A DNA stretch of 58,336 bases from Brumimicrobium sp964346075. GTDB lineage: Bacteria > Bacteroidota > Bacteroidia > Flavobacteriales_D > Crocinitomicaceae. The position numbers were made by a program, and so were the translations under genes. The notes beneath the pieces are model-generated. The model ran no database searches. It was not told the DNA's origin and saw only the letters and a list, made by a program, of their open reading frames with translations. The stretch spans positions 1 to 58,336 of the forward strand of contig CAYFTH010000001.1 in the NCBI GenBank assembly GCA_964346075.1. The letters are read 5' to 3'. Shown here piece by piece: positions 41,689 through 49,569 of the stretch (positions are counted from its first letter, which is position 1; each line of letters starts with the position of its first letter).

Positions 41689-42230
41689 TACGCATTGAGG
41701 TACATATCGATCAAACCTTCCGGAGCATCTACGTATAGTGTTCGTTCTTCCCGGTCTACTCTTTCAACCAACCCGGTATTCAAAGGCAATAGGACTTCTT
41801 TTTCTTCACCGTCTTGATTGTGTATAACGCGCAATAAAGGATTATTCTCGTAATCTACGACCTCAATTAATTCGCCTATCATCCCTTTCACCTCGTCCTG
41901 AACGTCAAACCCAACAACCTCGTGATCATAAAAATGAGCTCCATCCAATTTTGGTAATACGGTTAGCGGTAAGTAAATTTCTTTCTGCAACAGTTGGCGT
42001 GCTTCTTTTTCACCTTGAACACCTTCGAGGCGTACACGCGCAAAACGGTTACTCCTGAGATCAATCTTTTCAATAAAAAAAGGAGTCAAGTGTCCGTTAA
42101 GGTCAATAAAAACAGCATCCAGATTGGCGTAGTCTTCAGGGTGAGAGGTATCAAAAAAAAGCGAAACTTCACCTTTATACCCGTGAAGTTTCGCTACATG
42201 ACCTAATTGAAAGCAATCGGCTTTTTTCAT
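41688..42230 (-). CDS. rimM: Ribosome maturation factor RimM
   Basis: The 180-residue protein has the RimM N-terminal barrel (FQLGHVAKLHGYKGEVSLFF) and a C-terminal PRC-barrel (YDHEVVGFDVQDEVKGMIGE, ending VDAPEGLIDMY). It binds S19 and helps process the 16S rRNA 3' domain. It is the middle gene of rpsP-rimM-trmN6, 17 bp after the S16 gene. Confidence 0.95.
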   Translation of the reverse strand: MKKADCFQLGHVAKLHGYKGEVSLFFDTSHPEDYANLDAVFIDLNGHLTPFFIEKIDLRSNRFARVRLEGVQGEKEARQLLQKEIYLPLTVLPKLDGAHFYDHEVVGFDVQDEVKGMIGELIEVVDYENNPLLRVIHNQDGEEKEVLLPLNTGLVERVDREERTLYVDAPEGLIDMYLNA

Positions 42231-42247
42231 GTTTTAGAACAAAGCAA

Positions 42248-42925
42248 TTACTTATCTTCTTTTTTCTCTTCTTCTTTTCCTTCCTCTGCAGCGGGTTTTT
42301 CTTCCGCTTTGGGCTCATCTGCCTTTTTCTCCTCTTTCGCTTCAGCTTTCTCCTCTTTCTTTTCCTCTTCTTTAGCTGGTGCTTCCTCTTTCGCCTCTGC
42401 TTTTTCTTCAGAAGGTATTTCCTCAGCTGTAGCTTCTTCAGCAGGCGCTTCTTCAGCTACCTCTTCTGGTGCGTTTTTCGCTGCGATTTCCTTAGCGCGC
42501 GCATCACTTTTTGCTTTTTCAGCAGCCATACGCTCTTCTTCCGCCTTCTTGGCAGACTCAGAAATTCCTTCCGTTTGCTTAGCAATACGTGCTTCCTTGT
42601 CTTTCAACCATTCAGCAAACTTTTTCTCTACATCTTCTTCGGTGTGTGCGCCTTTTGTCACCCCTTTCAGCAAGTGATTTTTGTACAACACTCCTTTGTA
42701 AGAAAGGATGGCACGAGCAGTATCAGACATCTCAGCGCCTGTAGACACCCAATTTAATGATCGATCGAAATCGATATCAATACGTGCTGGATTCGTATTG
42801 GGATTGTACGAACCTAATTTTTCGATGAAGCGACCATCTCGTTTTGAACGAGAATCCGCAACTACTACGTGGTAAAAAGGATAACCTTTCTTACCAAATC
42901 TTTGCAATCTAATTTTTGTTGCCAT
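42248..42925 (-). CDS. rpsP: 30S ribosomal protein S16 with a long acidic/lysine-rich C-terminal extension
   Basis: Residues 1-85 are S16 (MATKIRLQRFGKKGYPFYHVVV, FIEKLGSYNPN, NWVSTGAEMSDTARAILSYK). S16 usually ends near 80-90 residues. This one continues to 225, at first with an amphipathic stretch (about 95-125) and then low-complexity Glu/Lys/Ala/Pro repeats such as EEAPAEEA, EAKEEAP and KAEEKP. Bacteroidota S16 proteins often have such tails, whose purpose is unknown. It leads the operon with rimM and trmN6 and has a canonical promoter and a leader hairpin. Confidence 0.97.
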   Translation of the reverse strand: MATKIRLQRFGKKGYPFYHVVVADSRSKRDGRFIEKLGSYNPNTNPARIDIDFDRSLNWVSTGAEMSDTARAILSYKGVLYKNHLLKGVTKGAHTEEDVEKKFAEWLKDKEARIAKQTEGISESAKKAEEERMAAEKAKSDARAKEIAAKNAPEEVAEEAPAEEATAEEIPSEEKAEAKEEAPAKEEEKKEEKAEAKEEKKADEPKAEEKPAAEEGKEEEKKEDK

Positions 42926-42940
42926 AATGTTTTATTGGTT

Positions 42941-42955
42941 GAGGTACGAAACCTC
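42941..42955 (-). promoter_or_regulatory. Hairpin in the rpsP leader
   Basis: GAGGT (42941-42945) pairs with ACCTC (42951-42955) around five bases, 15 bp before the S16 start. It sits in the leader of the mRNA downstream of the promoter at 42983. A ribosomal protein leader hairpin would fit autoregulation, but only the fold is visible. Confidence 0.35.
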
Positions 42956-42982
42956 GGTTAATAATTAATTTTAATAAGTGTG

Positions 42983-43013
42983 CAAAAGTACGGTTTTTAT
43001 TTAGTTTTTACAA
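42983..43013 (-). promoter_or_regulatory. Promoter of the rpsP-rimM-trmN6 operon
   Basis: Read leftward, TTG (43011-43013), a 20-bp spacer and TACTTTTG (42983-42990) match the Bacteroidota promoter pattern, with an exact TAnnTTTG. The predicted transcript starts near 42977, about 50 bases before the S16 ATG. Confidence 0.7.
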
Positions 43014-43303
43014 TAGTTGCTCGAAAATATTTAACACATAAAGTTGGCCGTGCCGAACTTCTTTCAGTTGGTTCCCTGCTCCTACTTCAACATTCTCTAT
43101 TTTCCTATCCGCATTTTTTTTCTTTGAGCCACTCATGTGTTGAGTCGTAAACAAACGGATGATACGACAAAGATTAGCCTCAAGACAAAGCAACAGGAAT
43201 CGCGGGGAATATTGGGCACCAATACCATACTAAACAACCTCAATTTGGTTCTAATCTAAAGTTAGACGCTTCATCTAAAAATTATATGATCGCATTACAA
43301 ATT
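43014..43303. other. Non-coding stretch between the S16 promoter and the antitoxin gene
   Basis: It holds the left, decayed copy of the DUF1015-gene upstream sequence (43088-43178). A leftward 61-codon frame at 43008-43193 overlaps that copy and the promoter, and is probably chance. No other feature is seen. Confidence 0.5.
43088..43178 (+). repeat. Left copy of a 92-bp repeat flanking the toxin-antitoxin module
   Basis: By eye this 91-bp segment aligns with 44142-44234 at roughly 85% identity with two short gaps, including CAACATTCT, TATTTTCCTAT and TTGAGTC. Its counterpart at 44142 contains the promoter element and start codon of the DUF1015 gene. In this copy the TATCTTTG has become TTTCTTTG, the start codon is lost, and no gene follows. 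It is therefore a remnant of the same upstream sequence, left on the other side of the toxin-antitoxin genes. Confidence 0.8.
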
Positions 43304-43696
43304 TTAAGCAGACATTAATAAAAAATGAGCGTCAATTCCCAATTTGGTATGCAATTTTTTTGCTAATTCAATGCTCAGCTTTCTTTTACCAGAAAGCAAT
43401 CCAGAAATAGAGGACTCACTAATTCCAAGCATAGCAGCCAGTTGTTTTTGTCTCCAACCTTTTTCATACATCTTGAAGCGAAGCATATCAGCAAGTGATT
43501 CAGGTGTCTTCATTGGCATTAATGGAATATCATCCTCAAATCGCTCTGCCATTACAGACAATTGAGAGAGCTTTGACCTGTCTGACTTAGGCAGGTTTTC
43601 AAAACCACCAAATTCAGTAGCCTTTTGGAGTAATGCCTCTATCTTATTCATTACTTTATCGTACTCTTTTCTTGTTGTTATCTTTTCTGCTTTCAT
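43304..43696 (-). CDS. higA: HigA-type antitoxin, Xre-family regulator
   Basis: A 130-residue protein. The N-terminal part (about 1-60) is charged and helical. A helix-turn-helix of the Xre type follows (LADMLRFKMYEKGWRQKQLA, ISESSISGLLSGKRKLS), ending in the IELAKKLHTKLGIDAHFLLM pattern of HigA-type antitoxins. It should neutralise the upstream toxin and repress the pair. The gene starts 18 bp after the toxin stop. In this type of module the toxin gene comes first, as here. Confidence 0.9.
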   Translation of the reverse strand: MKAEKITTRKEYDKVMNKIEALLQKATEFGGFENLPKSDRSKLSQLSVMAERFEDDIPLMPMKTPESLADMLRFKMYEKGWRQKQLAAMLGISESSISGLLSGKRKLSIELAKKLHTKLGIDAHFLLMSA

Positions 43697-43714
43697 TGCT
43701 CAAAATTTAAATCA

Positions 43715-44008
43715 TCAAACTAATGCACAATCAATTTTATCATATTCACTATGGGTTCCAATGAATCGAACATAGATAGTCCTTATGTCAAAAAATATCA
43801 TTGTTATCAACCTGTAACTATTTCCTTTAATATTGAACACATATCTGTCGTTTCCAACTGCATCTACAGAATTGAATGTCTTTTTCATTTCTGGAAAGTT
43901 TTTCCAATCTGCTAATTTTGTTTCCTCGTACCATCTATTCAGCGGTTCGACAGCATCTGCATGTTTAATTCCAAATTCAACTAAAATAGCTTTTGAAATG
44001 ATTACCAT
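43715..44008 (-). CDS. higB: HigB-type mRNA interferase toxin
   Basis: I start at ATG 44008, giving 97 residues, the usual size; the open frame runs 66 bp further but adds a hydrophobic stretch not found in the family. The RelE/HigB pattern is present: helices around DAVEPLNRWYEETKLADW, then strands NDRYVFNIKGNSYRLITMIF and the ending TIYVRFIGTHSEYDKIDCAL. These toxins cut mRNA on the ribosome. The gene lies 18 bp before the antitoxin gene. The promoter is probably in 44009-44140. Confidence 0.88.
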   Translation of the reverse strand: MVIISKAILVEFGIKHADAVEPLNRWYEETKLADWKNFPEMKKTFNSVDAVGNDRYVFNIKGNSYRLITMIFFDIRTIYVRFIGTHSEYDKIDCALV

Positions 44009-44141
44009 ACATATAATTATGTTGTAAATATATAAATTTTCTTTCATGTTTTGAAATTTTATTTCATTTAACATTACTCTATACTCAAGTAATAGAAGAA
44101 TACATCAAAAAAATTTCAATATCTTTGCTTCAATCCAAATC

Positions 44142-44234
44142 CAACATTCTTTATTTTCCTATTCGCATTTTTTTATCTTTGAGCAACTCACATGTTGAGT
44201 CTTAAACGAACGGATTATTATGACAAAAATTAGC
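44142..44234 (+). repeat. Right copy of the flanking repeat (promoter and start of the DUF1015 gene)
   Basis: This 93-bp copy pairs with 43088-43178. It contains TATCTTTG (44174-44181, an exact TAnnTTTG element), TTGAGTC, and the first 15 bases of the DUF1015 gene. As it still drives a gene, it is the parent or functional copy. The toxin-antitoxin genes lie in the 963 bp between the two copies. Confidence 0.8.
44174..44181 (+). promoter_or_regulatory. DUF1015 gene -7 promoter element
   Basis: TATCTTTG is an exact TAnnTTTG match, 38 bp before the ATG at 44220. The leader would be about 33 bases. The left repeat copy has lost this element by one change. Confidence 0.5.
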
Positions 44235-45464
44235 GCTTTTCGAGCTGTGCGTCCGACCCGGGACAAGGCACACTTGGTAGCTTCCAGGGCGGTGGCTACT
44301 TATAAACCAGCAATTCTCGCAGCAAAACTGGAGTCTAACCCTTTCACGTTTATTCATATTATTCATCCAGAATATTTTGAAGACGATGATAATCGAACAG
44401 CACCCAATACACCCGAGCGCTTTAATAAAGTCAGAAATAAATTCGAAGCGTTCAAGAAAGAAGGCATCTTTATTCAGGACGAGCACGAGCAATTGTATGT
44501 ATATCGCCAAACAAAAGGAGATGCAGCTTTTCTTGGAGTCATTGGTGGTGCCAGTGCGGAAGAATATCAAAATGACCAGATTAAAAAACACGAGGCGACA
44601 TTGACTTCTCGCGAGGAAATGTTTACCAATTACCTGGATATCGTTGGTTTTAATGCAGAACCCGTACTACTAAGTCACCGAAAAAGTAAGCAGGTGGATG
44701 CGTTATTAAACGAGATCATACAAAAACGCCCTGAATATGAATTCACAACGACTGACACTACTTCACATGAACTCTGGTTAACATCTCCAGAAGAAACAAA
44801 GGCACTGCAAGATGCGTACGATAAGATCGAATCCGTTTACATCGCCGATGGTCATCATCGATCAGCATCCTCTGTTCGACTCATGGATTTACACCGTGAA
44901 CGTGGAAATTACTCAAAAGAGAAAAATTACAACGCTTTCTTAAGCTTTTTTATAGACGAGGAACGGCTGCAGATTTTACCTTTTAACCGAATTTGTAAGT
45001 CGTTGAACGGACTTTCACCATCAGATTTTATCGAAAAATGTAAAGTGGTTTTTGACGTCGAAACAATTAATAAACAGTCCGAAATCAAAGAACTTCACAT
45101 ATTTCATGTTTACCTCAATCAGCAATGGTATCGGTTCCGTCTCAAAGATGAATACCGCAATTTCGATGATGCTGTCAATGCTATTGATGCAGAAATTCTG
45201 ACAAAATATATTCTGGATCCAATTTTGGGTATCAAGGATCTCAAGATCGACGATAGTATTTCTTTTGTTAGTGGTGATAAAGGTAAAAGTGCGATTGAAC
45301 AAGCGATCGACAATGATGTTTATCATATAGGATTTGAGCTCTACCCAGTTACGATGAATCAATTGAAATCAGTGGCTGACGAACACAAAATCATGCCGCC
45401 CAAATCAACTTGGGTGGAGCCCAAAATGAGAAGTGGTTTAACGATATATAAGATAGACGAATGA
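44220..45464 (+). CDS. DUF1015 family protein
   Basis: The 414-residue protein has the family start KISAFRAVRPTRDKAHLVAS, the segment FTFIHIIHPEYF and the highly conserved YIADGHHRSASSVRL. It occurs throughout Bacteroidota, often near serine-biosynthesis genes, and is sometimes called a HTH-type or SpoOJ-like regulator without proof. I know of no verified function. Its last 4 bp overlap the YggS-type gene (ATGA). It continues the operon to DUF1684. Confidence 0.88.
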   Translation: MTKISAFRAVRPTRDKAHLVASRAVATYKPAILAAKLESNPFTFIHIIHPEYFEDDDNRTAPNTPERFNKVRNKFEAFKKEGIFIQDEHEQLYVYRQTKGDAAFLGVIGGASAEEYQNDQIKKHEATLTSREEMFTNYLDIVGFNAEPVLLSHRKSKQVDALLNEIIQKRPEYEFTTTDTTSHELWLTSPEETKALQDAYDKIESVYIADGHHRSASSVRLMDLHRERGNYSKEKNYNAFLSFFIDEERLQILPFNRICKSLNGLSPSDFIEKCKVVFDVETINKQSEIKELHIFHVYLNQQWYRFRLKDEYRNFDDAVNAIDAEILTKYILDPILGIKDLKIDDSISFVSGDKGKSAIEQAIDNDVYHIGFELYPVTMNQLKSVADEHKIMPPKSTWVEPKMRSGLTIYKIDE

Positions 45465-46123
45465 TTAAAGAAAATCTCGAAAAAATAAAAAAGGAAATTC
45501 CAGAAGACGTAACGCTTGTAGCCGTGTCCAAGACGAAGCCCAATGAAGACCTCATGGAGGCCTATAATACGGGTCATCGCATTTTTGGAGAGAATCGCGT
45601 ACAGGAACTCACGAAAAAAGCAGAGGAACTTCCTGACGATATCCAATGGCACATGATCGGTCACTTACAATCGAACAAAGTAAAATATCTAGCTCCGTTC
45701 ATTACGTTAATCCATGGTGTGCACAAGCAAAAACTGTTGAAGGAAATCAATAAACAAGCAAAAAAAGTGGATCGTGCGATCGATGTTTTATTGCAGTTTC
45801 ATATCGCTCAGGAAGATTCTAAATTTGGATTTGACTTTGAAGAGGCAAAGGAAATGCTGGAAAGTGATGCGTTTAAAAGCTACGAAAATGTAAATATTCG
45901 CGGCGTAATGGGCATGGCAACCTTCACAGAGAATAAAGAGCAGATCGAGGATGAATTTCGCACCTTGAACAATTATTTTGAAGTTTTCAAAAGCCATTAC
46001 TTTAAATTTAAAGAAGATTTTGATATTCTATCCATGGGAATGAGTGGTGACTATGATATAGCGATCGAAGAAGGCAGCAATATGATTCGTGTTGGAAGTA
46101 AAATATTTGGTGAACGCAAATGA
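45461..46123 (+). CDS. YggS-family pyridoxal phosphate homeostasis protein
   Basis: A 220-residue PLP-binding barrel. The start VTLVAVSKTKPNEDLMEAYN contains the PLP Lys in VSKTK. The family segments FGENRVQEL, WHMIGHLQSNKVKYL and LSMGMSGDYDIAIEEGSNMI follow. The family binds PLP and buffers its level in the cytosol rather than acting as a known enzyme. It overlaps its neighbours by 4 bp on both sides. Confidence 0.95.
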   Translation: MIKENLEKIKKEIPEDVTLVAVSKTKPNEDLMEAYNTGHRIFGENRVQELTKKAEELPDDIQWHMIGHLQSNKVKYLAPFITLIHGVHKQKLLKEINKQAKKVDRAIDVLLQFHIAQEDSKFGFDFEEAKEMLESDAFKSYENVNIRGVMGMATFTENKEQIEDEFRTLNNYFEVFKSHYFKFKEDFDILSMGMSGDYDIAIEEGSNMIRVGSKIFGERK

Positions 46124-46740
46124 AATTGATCTGTTCAAATATACTCGTTGTAATGGTTATGTGCAGTTTTATCGCAAATTCGCAAAACAGCTACATCGAT
46201 AGTCTTCAACGAGAACGACAACAATTTGAGGACACTTTGTTGTCAACGGATTATTTAATCAACAAAATGGAACGCAACGGTATCAAAGCGCTCAGCTATT
46301 TTCCCGTTGACACTACCTGGGTGATTGAGGGACACCTCATCAAAGACAAAGGAAAGTCATTTTCAATGCCCACATCCACCGAACGAAAACCGAAATACAG
46401 ACGTTATGGTTGGCTTTGTTTACAGCATGGTAACCACACCTTTCGACTGGCTGCTTATAAGAACCTCGAACTGAAAGAAAAAAAATACCGCAATTACTTG
46501 TTTGTCCCTTTCAAAGATGCGAATGCACCACGATCAACTTATGGTGGAGGAAGGTATATAGAGTTGTATCGTGAACGCGGCACTAAGGCGATTACTGTCG
46601 ATTTCAACACCGCTTTCAACCCATACTGCGTTTACTCGCATCGTTTCTCATGTCCGATAACGCCAGAAGTCAATCATTTGAACTTTCCCATCGAAGCAGG
46701 AGAAAAAAATCCCGTTTTAAAGAAATCGGACAATCGTTAG
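46120..46740 (+). CDS. DUF1684 domain protein, exported
   Basis: A signal peptide (about residues 1-20, MKLICSNILVVMVMCSFIAN) leads into a 206-residue protein with the DUF1684 pattern: NKMERNGIKALSYFPVDTTW, then YLFVPFKDANAPRSTYGGGRYIE-like segments and the motif DFNTAFNPYCVYSHRFSCPI. Function unknown; the conserved Cys pair and Asn-Pro-Tyr suggest a binding pocket. It is the last gene of the run starting at the DUF1015 gene. Confidence 0.88.
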   Translation: MKLICSNILVVMVMCSFIANSQNSYIDSLQRERQQFEDTLLSTDYLINKMERNGIKALSYFPVDTTWVIEGHLIKDKGKSFSMPTSTERKPKYRRYGWLCLQHGNHTFRLAAYKNLELKEKKYRNYLFVPFKDANAPRSTYGGGRYIELYRERGTKAITVDFNTAFNPYCVYSHRFSCPITPEVNHLNFPIEAGEKNPVLKKSDNR

Positions 46741-46969
46741 GATCTTTGTCTTTCATCTGACTAACGAAATGCGATACTCGCCATGAAAAAGACATAGTTC
46801 CGCGGAGAGATCGTTCAGCAAAACAGGATGAATAAGCGCGCTACAAGTTTACAGTTGTTTTACTGTATGATCCTGTGTCTCAAAAGAACGCAACACATGA
46901 CTTTTCGTGTAGAGGTGAACCTTTATTTTTCACTTTGTTAACGTTCTGACCGGTATTTAAAACAAGCAA

Positions 46970-47677
46970 TCATTCTTCGCAAGGCAACGTGTAATCCCAC
47001 TGAAAGTCTTTAAAAGTAATCCGTGACTCGTACCAGATCGTTTTGGCGCGCACATTCAATGTATCATCCTGACGGAAATGAATATAATGTTCGGCCTTTG
47101 GCAGCATCAAATCACTCTTATCAAAATTAATTGCTCCAGTGACTTTTAAACTTTGAACGATATCCTCCTGTTCAGTAGAATTTAGTCCACGTGCTTTGCA
47201 TTGGAGATAGTTTGATTTTTCAAGATAAACCAAAGCTGAATCTTTAGGGAGACGTATAAAAGTCCCCATCCCCTCATATGCCTCTCTTCGTTTGAGTTCT
47301 GTAGCCGATTCTACTGGTTCGACAACGGTAATATAACTATCCTCATACAATGAAAATGTCAATTGCTGTGGTGAACCCTCCTCCCGTTGGAGTAAGTAAA
47401 CTTTCGGGTAAACATCTTGATCTTTAAGACTTTCTCCAAAATTCACGGATGCCTGATTGAGAAATTCAATCGCTTCCTTTGCTGTAAATTCTTGTAATTG
47501 GGAGTTGTCAGCCAAATGATGATCAGGAACAACCATTACTTTATCCAGAATTGCATTTTTGACCCGATTTTGAGGAGTCCATGAGCAACCTCGGTTCTGA
47601 AAGAAAATCAGAACAAATATTAAACCAATTAAAAACCCAAAAAGATAAAATCGTAGCCTTTTCCAGAATCCACTCAT
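46970..47677 (-). CDS. Membrane-anchored protein of unknown function next to alanine dehydrogenase
   Basis: The 235-residue protein has one N-terminal membrane helix (LFGFLIGLIFVLIFFQNRGC) and an otherwise soluble, acidic body facing the periplasm. I recall relatives with the NRGCSW..QNRVKNAILD pattern in Flavobacteriia beside alanine dehydrogenase, but no function is known. It follows the dehydrogenase gene by 32 bp, in the same direction. Confidence 0.65.
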   Translation of the reverse strand: MSGFWKRLRFYLFGFLIGLIFVLIFFQNRGCSWTPQNRVKNAILDKVMVVPDHHLADNSQLQEFTAKEAIEFLNQASVNFGESLKDQDVYPKVYLLQREEGSPQQLTFSLYEDSYITVVEPVESATELKRREAYEGMGTFIRLPKDSALVYLEKSNYLQCKARGLNSTEQEDIVQSLKVTGAINFDKSDLMLPKAEHYIHFRQDDTLNVRAKTIWYESRITFKDFQWDYTLPCEE

Positions 47678-47709
47678 GATATTATATTTCTCGCAAAAAT
47701 AGCTTTCCT

Positions 47710-48930
47710 TTACATTCCCATGAGTAATAATTCGATTTCTTTGTAGCGTAAGTCAAATACTTTACCTAAAATCTCGCTCGTCAACGTTCCTTTGTACATG
47801 TAGACCCCACTTCTGAAGCCTTGATTGTTTTTAATTAATTCTTTACTTCCGCCTTTATCACCCATTTCAATCAGCACTGGGGAAAAGATATTCGAAATAG
47901 CAAACGAGGCCGTTCTAGAAACGCGGGAAGCTATATTAGGAACGCAATAATGGGTAACACCGAATTTCTCAAACGTCGGTGTCTCATGATTAGTAACCTC
48001 CGAGGTTTCGAAACACCCTCCCTGATCAATACTTACATCGATAATCACAGCGCCTGGCTTCATATTGCTAACCATGTCTTCATTTACTATACACGGTGTT
48101 TTACCGATAGGTGATCGTACTGCTCCAATAACCACATCTGCCCGCATCAGTGCTTTGGTAAGTACTTTCGGCTGTATCACGGACGTGTACAAGCGCATAC
48201 CAGCCGTTGACTGCAGCCTGCGCAATTTTCCAAGCGAATTATCAAAAACTTTTACAGAACATCCGAGACCGTGCGCTGATTGAGTAGCGTATTCACCTAC
48301 GGTTCCAGCTCCAAGTACAACAACTTCAGTTGGCTGAACACCCGCAATTCCTCCGAGCATCACTCCTTTTCCATCCCGAAAAGTGTTGAGCAGTTCGGCA
48401 GCAATAAGCACAGAAGTATTTCCAGCTATTTCTCCCATTGCCCGCACTACAGGAAAATGACCTTCGTTGTCGCGCATATAGTCCCAGGCAATCGCCGTAA
48501 CCTTTTTTTCCATTAATTTTTGCAATACCTTTTTAGGTTGCATGGTAATTTGCAATGCAGAGATTAATGTTTGGTCTGTTCCCATCATCTCAACCTCCTC
48601 CTCGATAGGCGGTGATACTTTAAAGATTATATCGCACTGAAAAATCTCTTTGCGATCGTAAATAATTTGTGCTCCTGCTTCACTGTACTCGCGATCAGTG
48701 AAATTCGAATTTTCTCCTGCACGAGTCTCGACCTTAATTTCATGACCATTAGCTACGAGTAATGAGACCGCTTCAGGAACAAGCGCTACACGTCGTTCCT
48801 GAAATGAATCTTCGCGCGGAACACCGATATTCAAACTTCCTTTTTTTCTGGCTATCTCTAACATTTCCTCTTGAGGAAGTAGACGTCCTTCCTTCATGAG
48901 GCTTCTGATAATTTCTGGATCTGTCTTCAT
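47710..48930 (-). CDS. ald: Alanine dehydrogenase
   Basis: The 406-residue enzyme has a short N-terminal extension, then the alanine dehydrogenase/transhydrogenase N-domain (NIGVPREDSFQERRVALVPE) and the NAD-binding Rossmann motif VVLGAGTVGEYATQSAHGLG. RSPIGKTPCIVNEDMV and DVSIDQGGCFETSE then follow the family order. It deaminates L-alanine to pyruvate with NAD+. It is overlapped by 4 bp with tsaE upstream and is followed by the anchored unknown protein. Confidence 0.93.
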   Translation of the reverse strand: MKTDPEIIRSLMKEGRLLPQEEMLEIARKKGSLNIGVPREDSFQERRVALVPEAVSLLVANGHEIKVETRAGENSNFTDREYSEAGAQIIYDRKEIFQCDIIFKVSPPIEEEVEMMGTDQTLISALQITMQPKKVLQKLMEKKVTAIAWDYMRDNEGHFPVVRAMGEIAGNTSVLIAAELLNTFRDGKGVMLGGIAGVQPTEVVVLGAGTVGEYATQSAHGLGCSVKVFDNSLGKLRRLQSTAGMRLYTSVIQPKVLTKALMRADVVIGAVRSPIGKTPCIVNEDMVSNMKPGAVIIDVSIDQGGCFETSEVTNHETPTFEKFGVTHYCVPNIASRVSRTASFAISNIFSPVLIEMGDKGGSKELIKNNQGFRSGVYMYKGTLTSEILGKVFDLRYKEIELLLMGM

Positions 48931-49346
48931 ACGCTGGCTTCAATCAATCGACCACCTTGGTCATCTTTAGTTATAGTTATCCATACGCAAGATGGAGGCA
49001 AAAGGTTATAAATTTTTTCTGCCCATTCGATAAATATCCTGGAGTCACCATACAAGTACTCCTCCATACCAATGTCATAAGCCTCTTCTTCGAACTCGAT
49101 TCTATAGAGGTCAAAGTGATAAATCGTTCCGAAATAAGGGCTATTATATTCATTGACGAAACCATAGGTCGGTGAATTCACTTCATCAGTTACCCCCATT
49201 GCTTTGGTGAGGTATCGAATAAAGGTTGTTTTCCCCGCGCCCATTGGAGCATTAAAAGCAAAAACACTTTCATTTTGAAAAGCATTAAGCAGTTCGGTAC
49301 TAATATGAACCAGATCAGACTCTTTTTCTGCGTAAAATTTCATCAT
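48927..49346 (-). CDS. tsaE: tRNA threonylcarbamoyladenosine biosynthesis ATPase TsaE
   Basis: A 139-residue P-loop protein. Its Walker A motif is GAGKTTFIRYL. The family segments NSPTYGFVNEY, YHFDLYRIEFEEEAYDIGM and FIEWAEKI follow, and the last carries the catalytic Glu-Trp. TsaE works with TsaB and TsaD in adding t6A at position 37. Two adjacent ATG starts (49346 and 49343) are possible. It overlaps the alanine dehydrogenase gene by 4 bp (ATGA). Confidence 0.95.
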   Translation of the reverse strand: MMKFYAEKESDLVHISTELLNAFQNESVFAFNAPMGAGKTTFIRYLTKAMGVTDEVNSPTYGFVNEYNSPYFGTIYHFDLYRIEFEEEAYDIGMEEYLYGDSRIFIEWAEKIYNLLPPSCVWITITKDDQGGRLIEASV

Positions 49347-49569
49347 CCCGTATTTGCATTCAAAGATACATTTTTAAAAGAACGAAGAAGGGCGCGTTTT
49401 ACAGCAAATGCTCTTCATTAATATCAGCTATCCATTTGTGGTTTCGTTTTCAAATCAAAAATGACTAAAAATAGAACGAATCAACGAAAACCTCCCCTGT
49501 TAACATTGAACCCATCCTGTTTTCATCATCGTAACCCATCCTTTAACTTTTGAAATTTTTAAGGTATTT

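Noticed and set aside
42207..42677. Alanine/serine-rich plus-strand frame opposite the S16 extension
   Set aside because: It is the antisense reading of the Glu/Lys/Ala repeats (serine and phenylalanine repeats result), so it is a composition artefact.
43008..43193. Leftward 61-codon frame in the left repeat copy
   Set aside because: It runs through the rpsP promoter and through the decayed copy of a promoter region, so it is not a gene.
46740..46773. Terminator after the DUF1684 gene
   Set aside because: CGTTAG and CTAACG form an inverted repeat, but no T-run follows and the loop is long.
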